A DNA stretch of 58,653 nt from Myxococcota bacterium (GTDB taxonomy: Bacteria; Myxococcota_A; UBA796; JAFGLY01): positions 1 through 58,653 of the forward strand of contig JAJRWT010000105.1 in assembly GCA_024276675.1 (NCBI GenBank), given 5' to 3'. Shown here one piece after another: positions 35,580 to 44,347 of the stretch. The notes under the pieces are model-generated. The model did not search any database and was not told where the DNA came from. It was given only the letters and a program-made list of their open reading frames with translations. The stretch's first letter is position 1. Every line of letters starts with the position of its first letter. The position numbers were made by a program, and so were the translations under genes.

Positions 35580-36498
35580 AGTCTGCGGAGAGCCAGTCCA
35601 TGGGCGATTCGGGGAGCTTGCGGATCAAGGCTGGAATGGAGTGTATCACGAGATCGTGGTTTGACATCGAGTCGCGAGAGAGCTGGGGTAGACGGCGTCG
35701 GAAGGCCTCCATGGCCAACAGTCTCGCTGCCTCGGTGAGGGCCAACCTGGCAAAGGTCTTGTCTGTCGGCTCCAACTCCAGCCTGGATGCCAGGTTTTCA
35801 AGCAGTTCCGTTGGAGGCTGTACCGGGCGAAAGAAGGTGGCATCGATGCGGGCAGAGATCCTACTGGAAAATGGCCCAGATCTATCCAGGGTCAAGCTGC
35901 GCAGTTCCACCACGCGGCTTTGCCTGTAGATGCCATCTATGAAGATGGGCAGGTCGTAATAGCTTCCATCCAGGTTGATGGAGACCGCCACTGGTTGTAC
36001 CAGTCCATCCCTTGGAAGGGGCACAAATCGTGTGCCGAGCAATTCGAGCTGCGAAGCTTCCGCCAACGTGGAGAACAGTTGGTAGAGGGTTTCCTCGGTC
36101 CCTGGAAGAAGTGCGCCAGTCAGGGATTGCTCCATTTCCCTGACCTCCACGCCCAGCACGTCCGCGGCCCGCGCCATGTTCAGGCTGCGGGGCCCAGTTC
36201 TGGTTTCGTCGGGCTCATTGCTGTGAGGTAGAATGACTCCGACGTAGACCACTGCCGCCAGAAGAAGCGCAGCCAGGATCAGGTAAATCGTGAGCAGCAG
36301 GCGCCCAGCCGACCGTCTTCCAAAACCATCCGTGGCCCTGGAGGCCGAAACACCAGCACCTGAAACGGTTGGGGTGCCGGGGCTGGACCGCGGACGATTC
36401 ACTATTCTGGGAAGGGGGCCATCCCGTCCGACCGCGTGGTTCGTGGCCCGCACGATCCTGACATACCTCGCTCCTTGCGCCTTGCCAGGCGGGCGCAT
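35512..36498 (-). CDS. PilO/GspM-like single-pass membrane protein
   Basis: About 328 aa if started at the ATG at 36498, which has GAGG upstream; GTG at 36453 or 36402 is possible, and the first 35 residues may be non-coding. One transmembrane helix (LLLTIYLILAALLLAAVVYVGVI) is followed by residues LEVREMEQSL... and a ferredoxin-like region: VAVSINLDGSYYDLPIFIDGIYRQSRVVELRSLTL, which is the PilO signature (GSY..L..F...L...+R++.+.+L). No other pilus gene is nearby. Forty bases after the lipoprotein gene at 36539, so probably an operon. Its 3' end overlaps the convergent activator by 68 bp. Confidence 0.6.
   Translation of the reverse strand: MRPPGKAQGARYVRIVRATNHAVGRDGPLPRIVNRPRSSPGTPTVSGAGVSASRATDGFGRRSAGRLLLTIYLILAALLLAAVVYVGVILPHSNEPDETRTGPRSLNMARAADVLGVEVREMEQSLTGALLPGTEETLYQLFSTLAEASQLELLGTRFVPLPRDGLVQPVAVSINLDGSYYDLPIFIDGIYRQSRVVELRSLTLDRSGPFSSRISARIDATFFRPVQPPTELLENLASRLELEPTDKTFARLALTEAARLLAMEAFRRRLPQLSRDSMSNHDLVIHSIPALIRKLPESPMDWLSADFSGDEVTVDLETDEPGSRSPDP
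36463..36497 (-). other. Small hairpin motif, copy 1 (see 49693)
   Basis: ATACCTCGCTCC (36463-36474) is followed by arms TGCGCC (36476-36481) and GGCGCA (36492-36497). The same conserved block and a hairpin with different but still paired arms occur at 49693-49726. It lies at the 5' end of the PilO-like gene and may belong to its leader. Confidence 0.45.
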
Positions 36499-36538
36499 CG
36501 CTGCCCTCGTCGCAACGCAGAAGTACCTGTGCGGACGC

Positions 36539-37048
36539 TTACTCAAGGAAATCGAGATCCTCCTGAACACGCCCTTCGATGATGTCGAGCATTTCCCGCA
36601 GAACCTGACGCTCTCTCAACGTGGAGGAAGGGATGTCGATCCATTCGTATATCGCGCCCGTGAATTCCAGGTTGGCCGATATCACGTCCTTTTCCATTTG
36701 CTCGTGAAGGAGCAGCCGCACCTCGATCTTGCCCGATCTGTTGCGGACATCCATGCGGATGCGGAACCGCACACGCTCTGGTATCTTCGTCCCGGAAAAG
36801 ACATTGTACACGTAGTCCGATGTGCCCAAGTTCCATTCCGTGAGGATGCTGCCCCTGTCTTTGTCCACGTGGGATATCGGGTAATGATCACTCATCACCT
36901 GCAGTGCCGATTCCCAGACAGTGGTAAAGTCGGAGTTGAAATGCCCGTAGACTGGGCGTTCCTCGTAGATTGGGATGTTGTCCTCGGGAAATACCGGGGG
37001 TACACATGAAGATAGACTCAAGGCGCAAGTCAGGAGCAGTAGCTTCAT
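36539..37048 (-). CDS. Small lipoprotein of unknown function
   Basis: 169 aa, ATG preceded by AGGAAGAA. The signal peptide ends with lipobox SSC (Cys15). The domain, VYGHFNSDFTTVWESALQVMSDHYPISHVDKDRGSILTEWNLG, has the pattern of BamC-like or DUF-type outer-membrane lipoproteins (a helix with W..AL..M, then strands with D...G.I.T.W), and strands with RVRFRIRMDV follow. The function is not known. It leads the PilO-like gene and is divergent from the stress protein gene. Confidence 0.7.
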   Translation of the reverse strand: MKLLLLTCALSLSSCVPPVFPEDNIPIYEERPVYGHFNSDFTTVWESALQVMSDHYPISHVDKDRGSILTEWNLGTSDYVYNVFSGTKIPERVRFRIRMDVRNRSGKIEVRLLLHEQMEKDVISANLEFTGAIYEWIDIPSSTLRERQVLREMLDIIEGRVQEDLDFLE

Positions 37049-37201
37049 TTCTTCCTGCTGACGGTGTCTGGTGTTTCAGGAGCAGAACTGCCCACGAGGG
37101 GGCGTATCCTATGTGATGCCGACTGTCGCCCATCCGGGTTCTGGATGAAGGATAATTGAGAATACTCGTAGCGGGCAAGGTCCAACCAAGGGGTTTTTGA
37201 C

Positions 37202-38041
37202 ATGAGGAGCCTTGACATCACTGTTGCGCTGGATGGTTCGCCCGCCAGCCTTGCCGCTTCGCGGGTCGCTCTGGCCCTTGCCTCGGGCGCCGCTCCCATA
37301 TCTCGCGTAACCGGCCTGCACATCTTGAGCGTGATGCGATTGACGGGAAGGGTGCTTCAGGACCTGGCCGGCTTGCTGGGCTTCGAGCCTGTACTGGTCC
37401 CGGAGCGCGTGGAAGGCTACTACCGATCTCGAGGACTGGAGTTTCTTTCCGGGCTGGAGGAGAGCTGTCGATTAGCCGGAGTCCGGCATCGGAGCGTCCT
37501 GGACCAGGGCAATGTCGTCGAGAGAATCGTTCACCATGGTGATCAGGCGGACCTGGGGGTCATGGGAGCCCGCGGCCTCACCGAAGAGGCTTTCCCTGGT
37601 CACGGGGGAGGCACCGTTGAACGAGTGGTACGCTCCATGAGTTCAACCTGCATGGTCATTCCACAAGACCAGGAACCCATCAAGGGGCTTGTCCTGGGTT
37701 TCGATGGTAGCGATGGCGCTTCTCATGCCCTGCGCTCTGCAAGGCACCTCGTAGAAATAATCCCGGTTCCCCTCCATGCTGTGTGCATCTGCAACACACC
37801 CTGGTCTCCAGATCCTTTGGAAGAAGTCCGGCATTACTTCCAGGACATGCGGGTGGACCTGACATGCCACTACCTGCCCGGTGAACCACGGGAGTCCCTC
37901 CTGCTGGCGGCCCAGCGTTTCGACTGCAACATGATAGCCCTTGGTTACCGAGGAAGAAGCAACGTCAAGGATTTCTTTCTTGGGCGGGTTACGGAGTGGC
38001 TCCTTCACTTTGCTGATATCGCTCTGCTGATCTCTCGTTGA
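37202..38041 (+). CDS. Tandem universal stress protein (two UspA domains)
   Basis: 279 aa with an AGGGG ribosome site. Two UspA folds in tandem: the first starts MRSLDITVALDGSPASLAASRVALALA and contains ADLGVMGARGL; the second starts VLGFDGSDGASHALRSARHLV and ends FDCNMIALGYRGRSNVKDFFLGRVTEWLLHFADIALLI. The G-x2-G-x8-G-(S/T) ATP-binding pattern is clear in the second domain (GYRGRSN...G) and weaker in the first. Cytoplasmic stress-response protein, exact role unknown. Confidence 0.85.
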   Translation: MRSLDITVALDGSPASLAASRVALALASGAAPISRVTGLHILSVMRLTGRVLQDLAGLLGFEPVLVPERVEGYYRSRGLEFLSGLEESCRLAGVRHRSVLDQGNVVERIVHHGDQADLGVMGARGLTEEAFPGHGGGTVERVVRSMSSTCMVIPQDQEPIKGLVLGFDGSDGASHALRSARHLVEIIPVPLHAVCICNTPWSPDPLEEVRHYFQDMRVDLTCHYLPGEPRESLLLAAQRFDCNMIALGYRGRSNVKDFFLGRVTEWLLHFADIALLISR

Positions 38042-38059
38042 CCGGAGTGCAAAAGAACC

Positions 38060-38326
38060 ATGAAACGAGTCCATCGGGCCTGGAAAAGGTTTCTCTCATC
38101 TTCGTCCTTGGCCGGCCATCCCGCACTTGAGACCATCCTTGAACGTGCTGCCAGGAAAAACGCCTTCCGTGTAGGATATCTTTTGGGCCGCATCAGGACG
38201 GCCATGGCACCTGGAATGGACCTCGCCTCGGTGCTGGATGCCTTCAGGCGCGGCCTGTCAGAAGCAGAGCGGGCAGGTTCTTGGGGGGGGCGGGTCTATG
38301 ATTTCCCCCGAGGCCAACACAACTGA
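38060..38326 (+). CDS. Possible small basic protein
   Basis: 88 aa, 18 bp after the stress protein stop. The composition is basic and helical (RKNAFRVGYLLGRIRTAMAPGMDLASVLDAFRRGL) and lacks signals. GGAG lies 12 bp upstream, which is far. It does not resemble a family I know. It could be a real third gene between the stress protein and the helicase or simply an open frame. Confidence 0.35.
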   Translation: MKRVHRAWKRFLSSSSLAGHPALETILERAARKNAFRVGYLLGRIRTAMAPGMDLASVLDAFRRGLSEAERAGSWGGRVYDFPRGQHN

Positions 38327-38492
38327 CTGGGCAAGCAACGGGGGTTCGCATGACCAGCGCTCAGGTCTCACAACAAAGGCGGCCAGCTTCCTCCAGCGCC
38401 GACAATCCTGGCCACATCAAGTCCGCTTTCGCTCCGGTACACGCTTTGCCCGTCCGTTTCCATGGGGCCACGGTTTCCACGGATGGCAGGAC

Positions 38493-41102
38493 ATGAGCAC
38501 ATCTTCACAACGGGGCGCTCGAAAACGGCGAAGCGACTCTTCCACCAGGCTGACGGCCCAGGCAGCCCAGGTTCTGAAACGGGCAATTGACGATGCCGAA
38601 GGCGCAGAAGTATTTGCCATTGCCGGGCTGGACGATTCCGGAACAATCACCGAAGTTGAGATCCAGGCCAGGGGCAGAAAGGGCTCGGTCGCGGCGCTCT
38701 TCCAACGGGCGAGACCTGGCCAGGTCGTGGTACACAACCATCCCTCCGGTGACCTGACACCGTCCGAGGCCGATCTTCAACTGGCATCGCACCACGGACA
38801 AGACGGTGTGGGAATGGTCATAGTCAACAACTCCGTGTCCAGGGACCTCTGGGTCGTAGAACCTCTTTGCATCAGCAACGACCAGGTTCCGGAGGCCGCG
38901 GTCCACAAGTTTTTCTCCGAGGATCTGCCCCGGGTCTTAAGGCATCACGAGGACAGGCCCGCCCAGTTGGAGATGGCGCTGGACGTATTGCGTTGCATGA
39001 ACGATGGCGGTTCCCTGGTGGCCGAGGCAGGTACTGGAACGGGAAAATCACTGGCCTACCTCGTACCGGCTGCCATGTGGTCCAGGGCCAACAAGCGAAT
39101 CGTGGCCGTTGCCACCTATACCCTGGCCCTCCAGGACCAGTTGGTACGAGCCGACATCCCACTCATGCACAGGGCTGGTCTCGATGTGTCCTTTGCCGTG
39201 ATGAAGGGCCGAAGCAACTACCTGTGCCTGCGCAAGCTTGAAGCGGCAATCAAGCCTGCTGTGCTTCCCCCCCCCACTACACAGTTGACAATAGACAAAT
39301 CCACGGCATCCTCCGGGGAGGAGCGAAGGCCGGAATACGACCCGGAAATATCGGCTCTCCACCAGATCCGGCAATGGGCAGGTTTGACCAGGGCGGGCTT
39401 GCGCTCTGAGATTTCCTTTCCCGTCCCAGGAGACCTGTGGGACAGGCTCGACTCTGACGCTTCCCAGTGTCTTGGGATCAAGTGCAGTTCCTACGAGTCA
39501 TGTTTCTACCACCGTGCGCGGCGAAATGCCGCTGCAAGCTCGTTGCTGATTCTCAATCACAGCCTGCTAATGGCTGATCTGGAGATCAAGCGGCAGTCCG
39601 GAGGATGGGGAATCCTGCCCCATTATGATCGCGTGGTGATAGACGAAGCTCATCACCTGGAAGATGCGACGACATCCAGCATGACTTCCAGGCTGGCATC
39701 GGCCCGAGTGCGCAGAAGCTGCCGTTCACTCCTGGGACACATGAAAGGGAACAGGAAGAAACCGGGAACGCTGGACAGGATCGAATCCACCTTCGCAGGA
39801 ACCGCCAGCCCTTTCGCGGAGCCGGCCCGCCTGAAGCTGGGAGCGGCCATTCATCGAGCAAGAGAGCTGACAAGTAAACTCTACCTTGAAGGGCCATTTC
39901 TCCTGGAAGCGCTTTCATGTTTGCTGGGCCTCGAGAACTACCCCGTGTCGCTCCCCCACCGGGATTCCGCTGGCGCAGACGAAGCATCCCCTCCAACCCG
40001 AGACCACCTGGGGAGTTGGCAGGAGCACGTGGAGCAACTGGCGCAGCGCCTGTCGGAAACAGTCCGTGCGCTGGATGCCATCACTACCTGTATCGAGAGC
40101 ACTCCCATTCACGAAAAGCTCTTGGCGCCATTGCTTGAATTGAACCGCCTGCGGACCCGGATGAATGATCAGGCCAATTGTGCCGCCCTTTCATTGGAGG
40201 AACAGGACGGTTGGTGCAGGTGGCTCGAACCAGAGGCACATGGACCCGCGGGGGTACTTTGCCGTGCTCCGGTGGATGTCGGCGACGTGATTGCGGATCT
40301 GCTGTCAGACGGGATCAAAGGTAGAGTCTACACTTCCGCCACTCTGTCGGTACGGGACAAGTTCGACCTGTTCCTGGGGAGCGTGGGTATTGACGAGGTG
40401 CAGCAGGAACGGGATACGGTCATTCGACGATGGATTTCGCCATTCGACTACCCGAACCAGGTGCTGCTGGGACTTCCACGGGATATCGCTCCTCCAGGTG
40501 CTACGGGCTATATCCGGCAGATGAGCCTTTTCATCCACAGGGCACTGCAAGTCAGCAGGGGTGGCGCTTTCATACTCTGTACCAGCTTCGATCACGTCGA
40601 CGTCCTGGCCGACATGGCCCAGAAAACCCTGGGTCATCGCTATCCGGTCATGCGGCAAGGCTCCATTTCCAGGACACAGATCCTCAGGCGCTTTGCCAGC
40701 CAACAGGGCTCCGTGTTGTTCGGAACTGCTTCCTTCTGGGAAGGTGTAAGCATCAGAGGGCGGGCACTGAGACTTGTCATTATACCAAAACTCCCTTTCG
40801 ACGTACCCACTGATCCACTCATCGCGGCCAGACATGACCGGCTCCGGCAGCAGGGCCAGAACCCGTTCATGGTACACTCTCTGCCGCGTGCAGCCCTGAA
40901 GCTCCGCCAGGGCTTCGGACGGCTCATCAGATCCCAGAATGACGTGGGAGCAGTCATCCTGCTGGATCGCCGCATTCATGATCGTTGGTACGGCAGGTGG
41001 TTCTTGTCGGCCCTTCCTCCAGCCACAAAGGTTGCCGGCCCCTCACGCCTGGTACTGGAGCGATTGGATGGCTTTTTGAATCAACCCTTGGGAGTTCAGT
41101 GA
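38493..41102 (+). CDS. JAMM/RadC-like domain fused to DinG-type iron-sulfur helicase
   Basis: 869 aa from the ATG at 38493; the frame is open further upstream but without family sequence. Residues about 20-130 form a JAB/RadC-like domain with a JAMM motif: Glu39, then HNHPSG with His81 and His83, Ser91 and Asp94. Residues 155 onward form a superfamily 2 helicase of the DinG/XPD group: AEAGTGTGKS Walker A, NYLC and CLGIKC..ESC cysteines for a 4Fe-4S cluster, VIDEAHHLED (DEAH box), and C-terminal motifs (FGTASFWEGVSIRGRALRLVIIPKLPF; RQGFGRLIRSQNDVGAVILLDRR). It would unwind DNA 5'-3' with ATP; the JAMM domain could be a metallopeptidase or a DNA-repair adaptor. DinG helicases usually lack it. 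Confidence 0.85.
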   Translation: MSTSSQRGARKRRSDSSTRLTAQAAQVLKRAIDDAEGAEVFAIAGLDDSGTITEVEIQARGRKGSVAALFQRARPGQVVVHNHPSGDLTPSEADLQLASHHGQDGVGMVIVNNSVSRDLWVVEPLCISNDQVPEAAVHKFFSEDLPRVLRHHEDRPAQLEMALDVLRCMNDGGSLVAEAGTGTGKSLAYLVPAAMWSRANKRIVAVATYTLALQDQLVRADIPLMHRAGLDVSFAVMKGRSNYLCLRKLEAAIKPAVLPPPTTQLTIDKSTASSGEERRPEYDPEISALHQIRQWAGLTRAGLRSEISFPVPGDLWDRLDSDASQCLGIKCSSYESCFYHRARRNAAASSLLILNHSLLMADLEIKRQSGGWGILPHYDRVVIDEAHHLEDATTSSMTSRLASARVRRSCRSLLGHMKGNRKKPGTLDRIESTFAGTASPFAEPARLKLGAAIHRARELTSKLYLEGPFLLEALSCLLGLENYPVSLPHRDSAGADEASPPTRDHLGSWQEHVEQLAQRLSETVRALDAITTCIESTPIHEKLLAPLLELNRLRTRMNDQANCAALSLEEQDGWCRWLEPEAHGPAGVLCRAPVDVGDVIADLLSDGIKGRVYTSATLSVRDKFDLFLGSVGIDEVQQERDTVIRRWISPFDYPNQVLLGLPRDIAPPGATGYIRQMSLFIHRALQVSRGGAFILCTSFDHVDVLADMAQKTLGHRYPVMRQGSISRTQILRRFASQQGSVLFGTASFWEGVSIRGRALRLVIIPKLPFDVPTDPLIAARHDRLRQQGQNPFMVHSLPRAALKLRQGFGRLIRSQNDVGAVILLDRRIHDRWYGRWFLSALPPATKVAGPSRLVLERLDGFLNQPLGVQ

Positions 41103-41287
41103 TTGGTCACGCAAGAATGCCTCCATGGTACAAAGGGCGCCCGGACACCCCCAGCCCTGGCAAGGCGTCGGCTGTGGGAAGCTTCGTTGGAATATGCAGG
41201 CGACGAGCAGCGCAACCATGTGCATTGCAGCAGCACTCGAATCCATGAAGTCCCCTGAGCGTCCGCTATCAGCTTCGAGGAGAAAAC

Positions 41288-41719
41288 ATGACAGAAAGAG
41301 ACGACGAAATCATGGACGAACAGTCGGAGTCCGGATCGGCGGAGTACGGTCGCAGACCGAAACACGAGCGAAAGGAACGTCGCTTGCGCGATATCGCCAA
41401 GAGAATCCTCTCCGACCGCGAACGCGACAAGGGGGAACGAGATTTCCAGGACATGGCCCGAGACGCCGTCAATACCATACTGGAAACAGGCGATCGTGCC
41501 AAGACGGAGTTTGTGAGGCTATTTGCCCGAGAAATGCGCCACTACCTGACGGAACTACGGGTGGGAGAGGGGGTACACCACTTGCTCACCAACTACTCCC
41601 TGGAGTTCCACACCAGCATCAATCTCAGACCACTGAACGAACAACCGGAAAATCCAGAGCAGGAAGTTGTCCAAGATGATCCTGCCCAGGAAACTCCCGA
41701 CGAAACCGACCATGGCTGA
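41288..41719 (+). CDS. Small charged helical protein, phasin-like
   Basis: 143 aa with an excellent GAGGAG ribosome site. The N-terminus is very charged (RRPKHERKERRLRDIAKRIL), then comes an amphipathic helix (DTILETGDRAKTEFVRLFAREMRHYL-type region near 58-90) and an acidic, Pro/Glu-rich tail. The pattern K-x-E-x-V-x3-A-x-E-x3-Y/F-L resembles phasin-like and granule-associated proteins of many bacteria. No signal peptide. Convergent with the Mla operon. Function not known. Confidence 0.65.
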   Translation: MTERDDEIMDEQSESGSAEYGRRPKHERKERRLRDIAKRILSDRERDKGERDFQDMARDAVNTILETGDRAKTEFVRLFAREMRHYLTELRVGEGVHHLLTNYSLEFHTSINLRPLNEQPENPEQEVVQDDPAQETPDETDHG

Positions 41720-41753
41720 CGGGGGGGCGGTCTGGCGTGGAAGCCGCCGAAAG

Positions 41754-42710
41754 CTACTTTGATCCCCCAGAGCCATCCGGTGCTGCATCATCGGGAACGA
41801 CTTCGTGTGCTCGGAAACGCAAAAAAACCCCTTCTTCTCGAAGAAGTCGACGGAGTTCCCATTTGTCGATCTCTTTCAGATTAGCCAGAACCTGTGCGAG
41901 ATCCCTGGATGAAGCATTCACGACCTGCAAGATTTGCCGAGTATCTCGAAGAACGATGGTCAGCTCATCGGTTGCGCCTGGGAGGTCCTGGGCAGCGGCG
42001 TCCAGGGGCTCCATGAGCCCTTCCACCTGTCGAAGCAGGTGATCGGTCCGTGCCAGCAACGGCTCGGTTTCTTCCACCATGGCAGAGATCCGGGCCAGTG
42101 TCGCATCGGCCTGTTTCACCAGACCAGGTGCGGATTCACTTGCCACGCGCAGGTTGTGCAGCAGCGCCTGGGCGTCACTGGAGATTGTCTCCAGGCGTTG
42201 AGGGTCTTCATTGACGAGTCGGCTCAGGTGGTCGATGGCTTCGGCCAGGGCTCCAGGGTTGGCCGCATCCAGGAGCGGGCCCATCGAAGTCACCATCTGG
42301 TCTAGCTCCACCTGGCCCTGCGTCCTGGAAATCCGTTCACCATCGAGAAGCAGCGGAGAAGTGGGGGAGCCCGGATCCAGCTCCAGGTACTTTTCCCCCA
42401 GCACGGACCGAGCGCGTATCTTGAGGATCGCATCCTGCCTTGGCTCGATCTCGTCGTCCAACACCAGGTCGACACGTGCCTGAGCGCCCTCCACTGCAAG
42501 GGCGGTGATCCTGCCAACATCTACTCCCGCCACGGCTACGACTGCTCCCTCGTTCAAGCCCGCGGCATTATCCAACAGTGCATAGAGGCGGATAGTACCC
42601 CGGTCGACGTGGAATGCGTCCACCTGCACGGCCAGGAAGGAAAAAATGGCCAGTCCCACCAACAGGAGGATTCCCACCCCCATCTCGTGTCGCCTGTTCC
42701 TTCGGCTCAA
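41754..42710 (-). CDS. mlaD: MlaD-type MCE protein (lipid transport)
   Basis: 318 aa, probably from a TTG start at 42710 that overlaps the mlaF stop (TTGA) and follows GGAG; ATG 42683 is the alternative. A single transmembrane helix (GVGILLLVGLAIFSFLAV) anchors a MCE domain (VRLYALLDNAAGLNEGAVVAVAGVDVGRI...LGEKYLELDPG). The last 170 residues are helical and would form the channel barrel needle. In the Mla system it binds phospholipid between inner and outer membranes. No mlaB or mlaC is seen nearby. Confidence 0.88.
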   Translation of the reverse strand: MSRRNRRHEMGVGILLLVGLAIFSFLAVQVDAFHVDRGTIRLYALLDNAAGLNEGAVVAVAGVDVGRITALAVEGAQARVDLVLDDEIEPRQDAILKIRARSVLGEKYLELDPGSPTSPLLLDGERISRTQGQVELDQMVTSMGPLLDAANPGALAEAIDHLSRLVNEDPQRLETISSDAQALLHNLRVASESAPGLVKQADATLARISAMVEETEPLLARTDHLLRQVEGLMEPLDAAAQDLPGATDELTIVLRDTRQILQVVNASSRDLAQVLANLKEIDKWELRRLLREEGVFLRFRAHEVVPDDAAPDGSGGSK

Positions 42711-43519
42711 CTCTGCTCCGGTGCCTGTTGTTTTCGTTGGTTGAGAGAATCCCTGGGGCCGAAGATGTTTCTGCGAAGAAAACTCCGCACGACAGGGATG
42801 TGTGACTGGATGAAATTCTTGGTTGGAGCGTATTCCACCAGGCGCCCTTCGTACAGCATCCCGATGTAGTCCGCAACCTTGATGGTGCCGATGATGTCGT
42901 GGCTGATGATGATGAAGGTTATTCCCAGGCGGTCCTTCATGTCCAGAATCAACTGGTCGATGGAGTCACTGGTGAGAGGATCGAGCCCCGAGTTGGGCTC
43001 GTCGAACAGCACTACTTCCGGCTCCATGATGATGGCTCGTGCCAACCCTACACGCTTGCGCTGCCCACCGGAAAGAGAAGATATGGAACGTTTCTCGAAA
43101 CCCGGTAGCCCCACCCAGCCCAGTTTTTCCGCCACCTTGACCCAGCGCTCTTCCTCGCTGAGCTGGGGCATGTGATGCTCCAGGGGAAAGGCCACGTTCT
43201 CGCCAACGGTCAACGAGTCGAAGAGCGCGCCATCCTGGAAGAGCATCCCGAAGCGCCTGCGAATTCCATATAGCTGCCTGGTGGAGGCGCTCGCCATGTC
43301 CGTCCCGAACACGCTCACACGCCCTTCATCGGCGTACAGCAAGCCCACGAGATGCTTCAGCAGAACAGACTTCCCGGCCCCGGAAGGGCCGATTATTGCC
43401 GTTGTCGCGTTCTGCGGGAACGCTATGGTCACGTCATCCAGCACGACCTGGCGGCCAAAGCACTTTCGGACTCCGTCGAGTTCGATGATGGATTGGGCCG
43501 TGCCAGCAGGGCTATCCAT
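42707..43519 (-). CDS. mlaF: MlaF-type ABC transporter ATPase
   Basis: 270 aa, overlapping the permease stop by 8 bp with GGAG upstream. Walker A GPSGAGKSVLLKHLVGL, Q-loop region GMLFQDGALFDSLTVGEN, signature LSGGQRKRVGLARAI, Walker B VVLFDEPNSGLDPLTS, and switch His in IIISHD. It drives lipid movement by the MlaE permeases. The C-terminal segment (YIGMLYEGRLVEYAPTKNFIQSHIPVVRSFL) is typical of this family. Confidence 0.92.
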   Translation of the reverse strand: MDSPAGTAQSIIELDGVRKCFGRQVVLDDVTIAFPQNATTAIIGPSGAGKSVLLKHLVGLLYADEGRVSVFGTDMASASTRQLYGIRRRFGMLFQDGALFDSLTVGENVAFPLEHHMPQLSEEERWVKVAEKLGWVGLPGFEKRSISSLSGGQRKRVGLARAIIMEPEVVLFDEPNSGLDPLTSDSIDQLILDMKDRLGITFIIISHDIIGTIKVADYIGMLYEGRLVEYAPTKNFIQSHIPVVRSFLRRNIFGPRDSLNQRKQQAPEQS

Positions 43520-44249
43520 AGAACAACTCCGAAAGAAAATAGTTCAGGAAGACCACCACTACGCTCATCGTTACCACCGCCCCGTTCGTGGCCCGTCCCA
43601 CGCCCTCGGGACCACGTCCCGCTTTGAACCCGAAAAAACAACCGACCACCGCGATCACGATTCCGAAGCACAGACCCTTTATGACACAATAGAGCAGATC
43701 CATGGGAGCCAGCCCTTCCCTGGCAAATGAAAGGAACTGGGCTCCGTTCAGGCCCAACTGCCAAACTGCCACGAGATATGCCGAAAGTAACGTAGCAAAG
43801 ATGGAAATGATGGTAAGGGCGGGCAATACGAGGGCAATCCCCAGGAGCCTGGGAGTCACGAGAAACCAGAGAGGGTCGACAGCCATGACCTCCAAGGCAT
43901 CTATCTGCTCCCTGATACGCATGACAGCTATCTGGGTGGCCATCTCGGTGCCGGCCTTGGCGGCAATCATGGCGGCCGCTATCACGGGAGCCATCTCGCG
44001 AACTCCCGCCATGGACACAAAAAGGCCGACCATGTACTGGCCTCCCAGGGGTTTGAAAGCGTTGTAGCCCTGAAGAGACAGGTTGGTGCCGACGAAGACC
44101 GCGATGATCAGCAGCACCGGCAGGCTCTTGACTCCTATTCGATATGCCTCCGCCATCACCTGGCCGGTTGGAGGCGGACGATTCCAGGAAGCACGGACAA
44201 AATCCGCCATAAACAATCCGAAACTTCCAATCGGCGAGAGAAGTACCAT
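43512..44249 (-). CDS. mlaE: MlaE-type ABC permease, second of the pair
   Basis: 245 aa, about five or six transmembrane helices. Family marks: GTNLSLQGYNAFKPLGGQYMVGLFVSMAGVREMAPVIAAAMIAAKAGTEMATQIAVMRIREQIDALEVMAVDPLWFLVTPRLLG. This stretch carries the conserved E-x-A/G-P and RI.EQIDALE coupling helix of MlaE. The gap back to the first permease (44250-44347) is empty. The start is not marked by a good ribosome site. Confidence 0.9.
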   Translation of the reverse strand: MVLLSPIGSFGLFMADFVRASWNRPPPTGQVMAEAYRIGVKSLPVLLIIAVFVGTNLSLQGYNAFKPLGGQYMVGLFVSMAGVREMAPVIAAAMIAAKAGTEMATQIAVMRIREQIDALEVMAVDPLWFLVTPRLLGIALVLPALTIISIFATLLSAYLVAVWQLGLNGAQFLSFAREGLAPMDLLYCVIKGLCFGIVIAVVGCFFGFKAGRGPEGVGRATNGAVVTMSVVVVFLNYFLSELFYG

Positions 44250-44347
44250 GGAGTATTACCGGTGCCTCGATGGTTCCAGGAGCCCAACCGGCCGCGGTCC
44301 AGGTGGAATGAAACTTGCTGGGAGAACACGGGCAAGGAAACGGCGAA

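Noticed and set aside
41125..41679. 184-aa plus-strand frame
   Set aside because: Overlaps the 41288 gene in another frame; that gene has the strong ribosome site.
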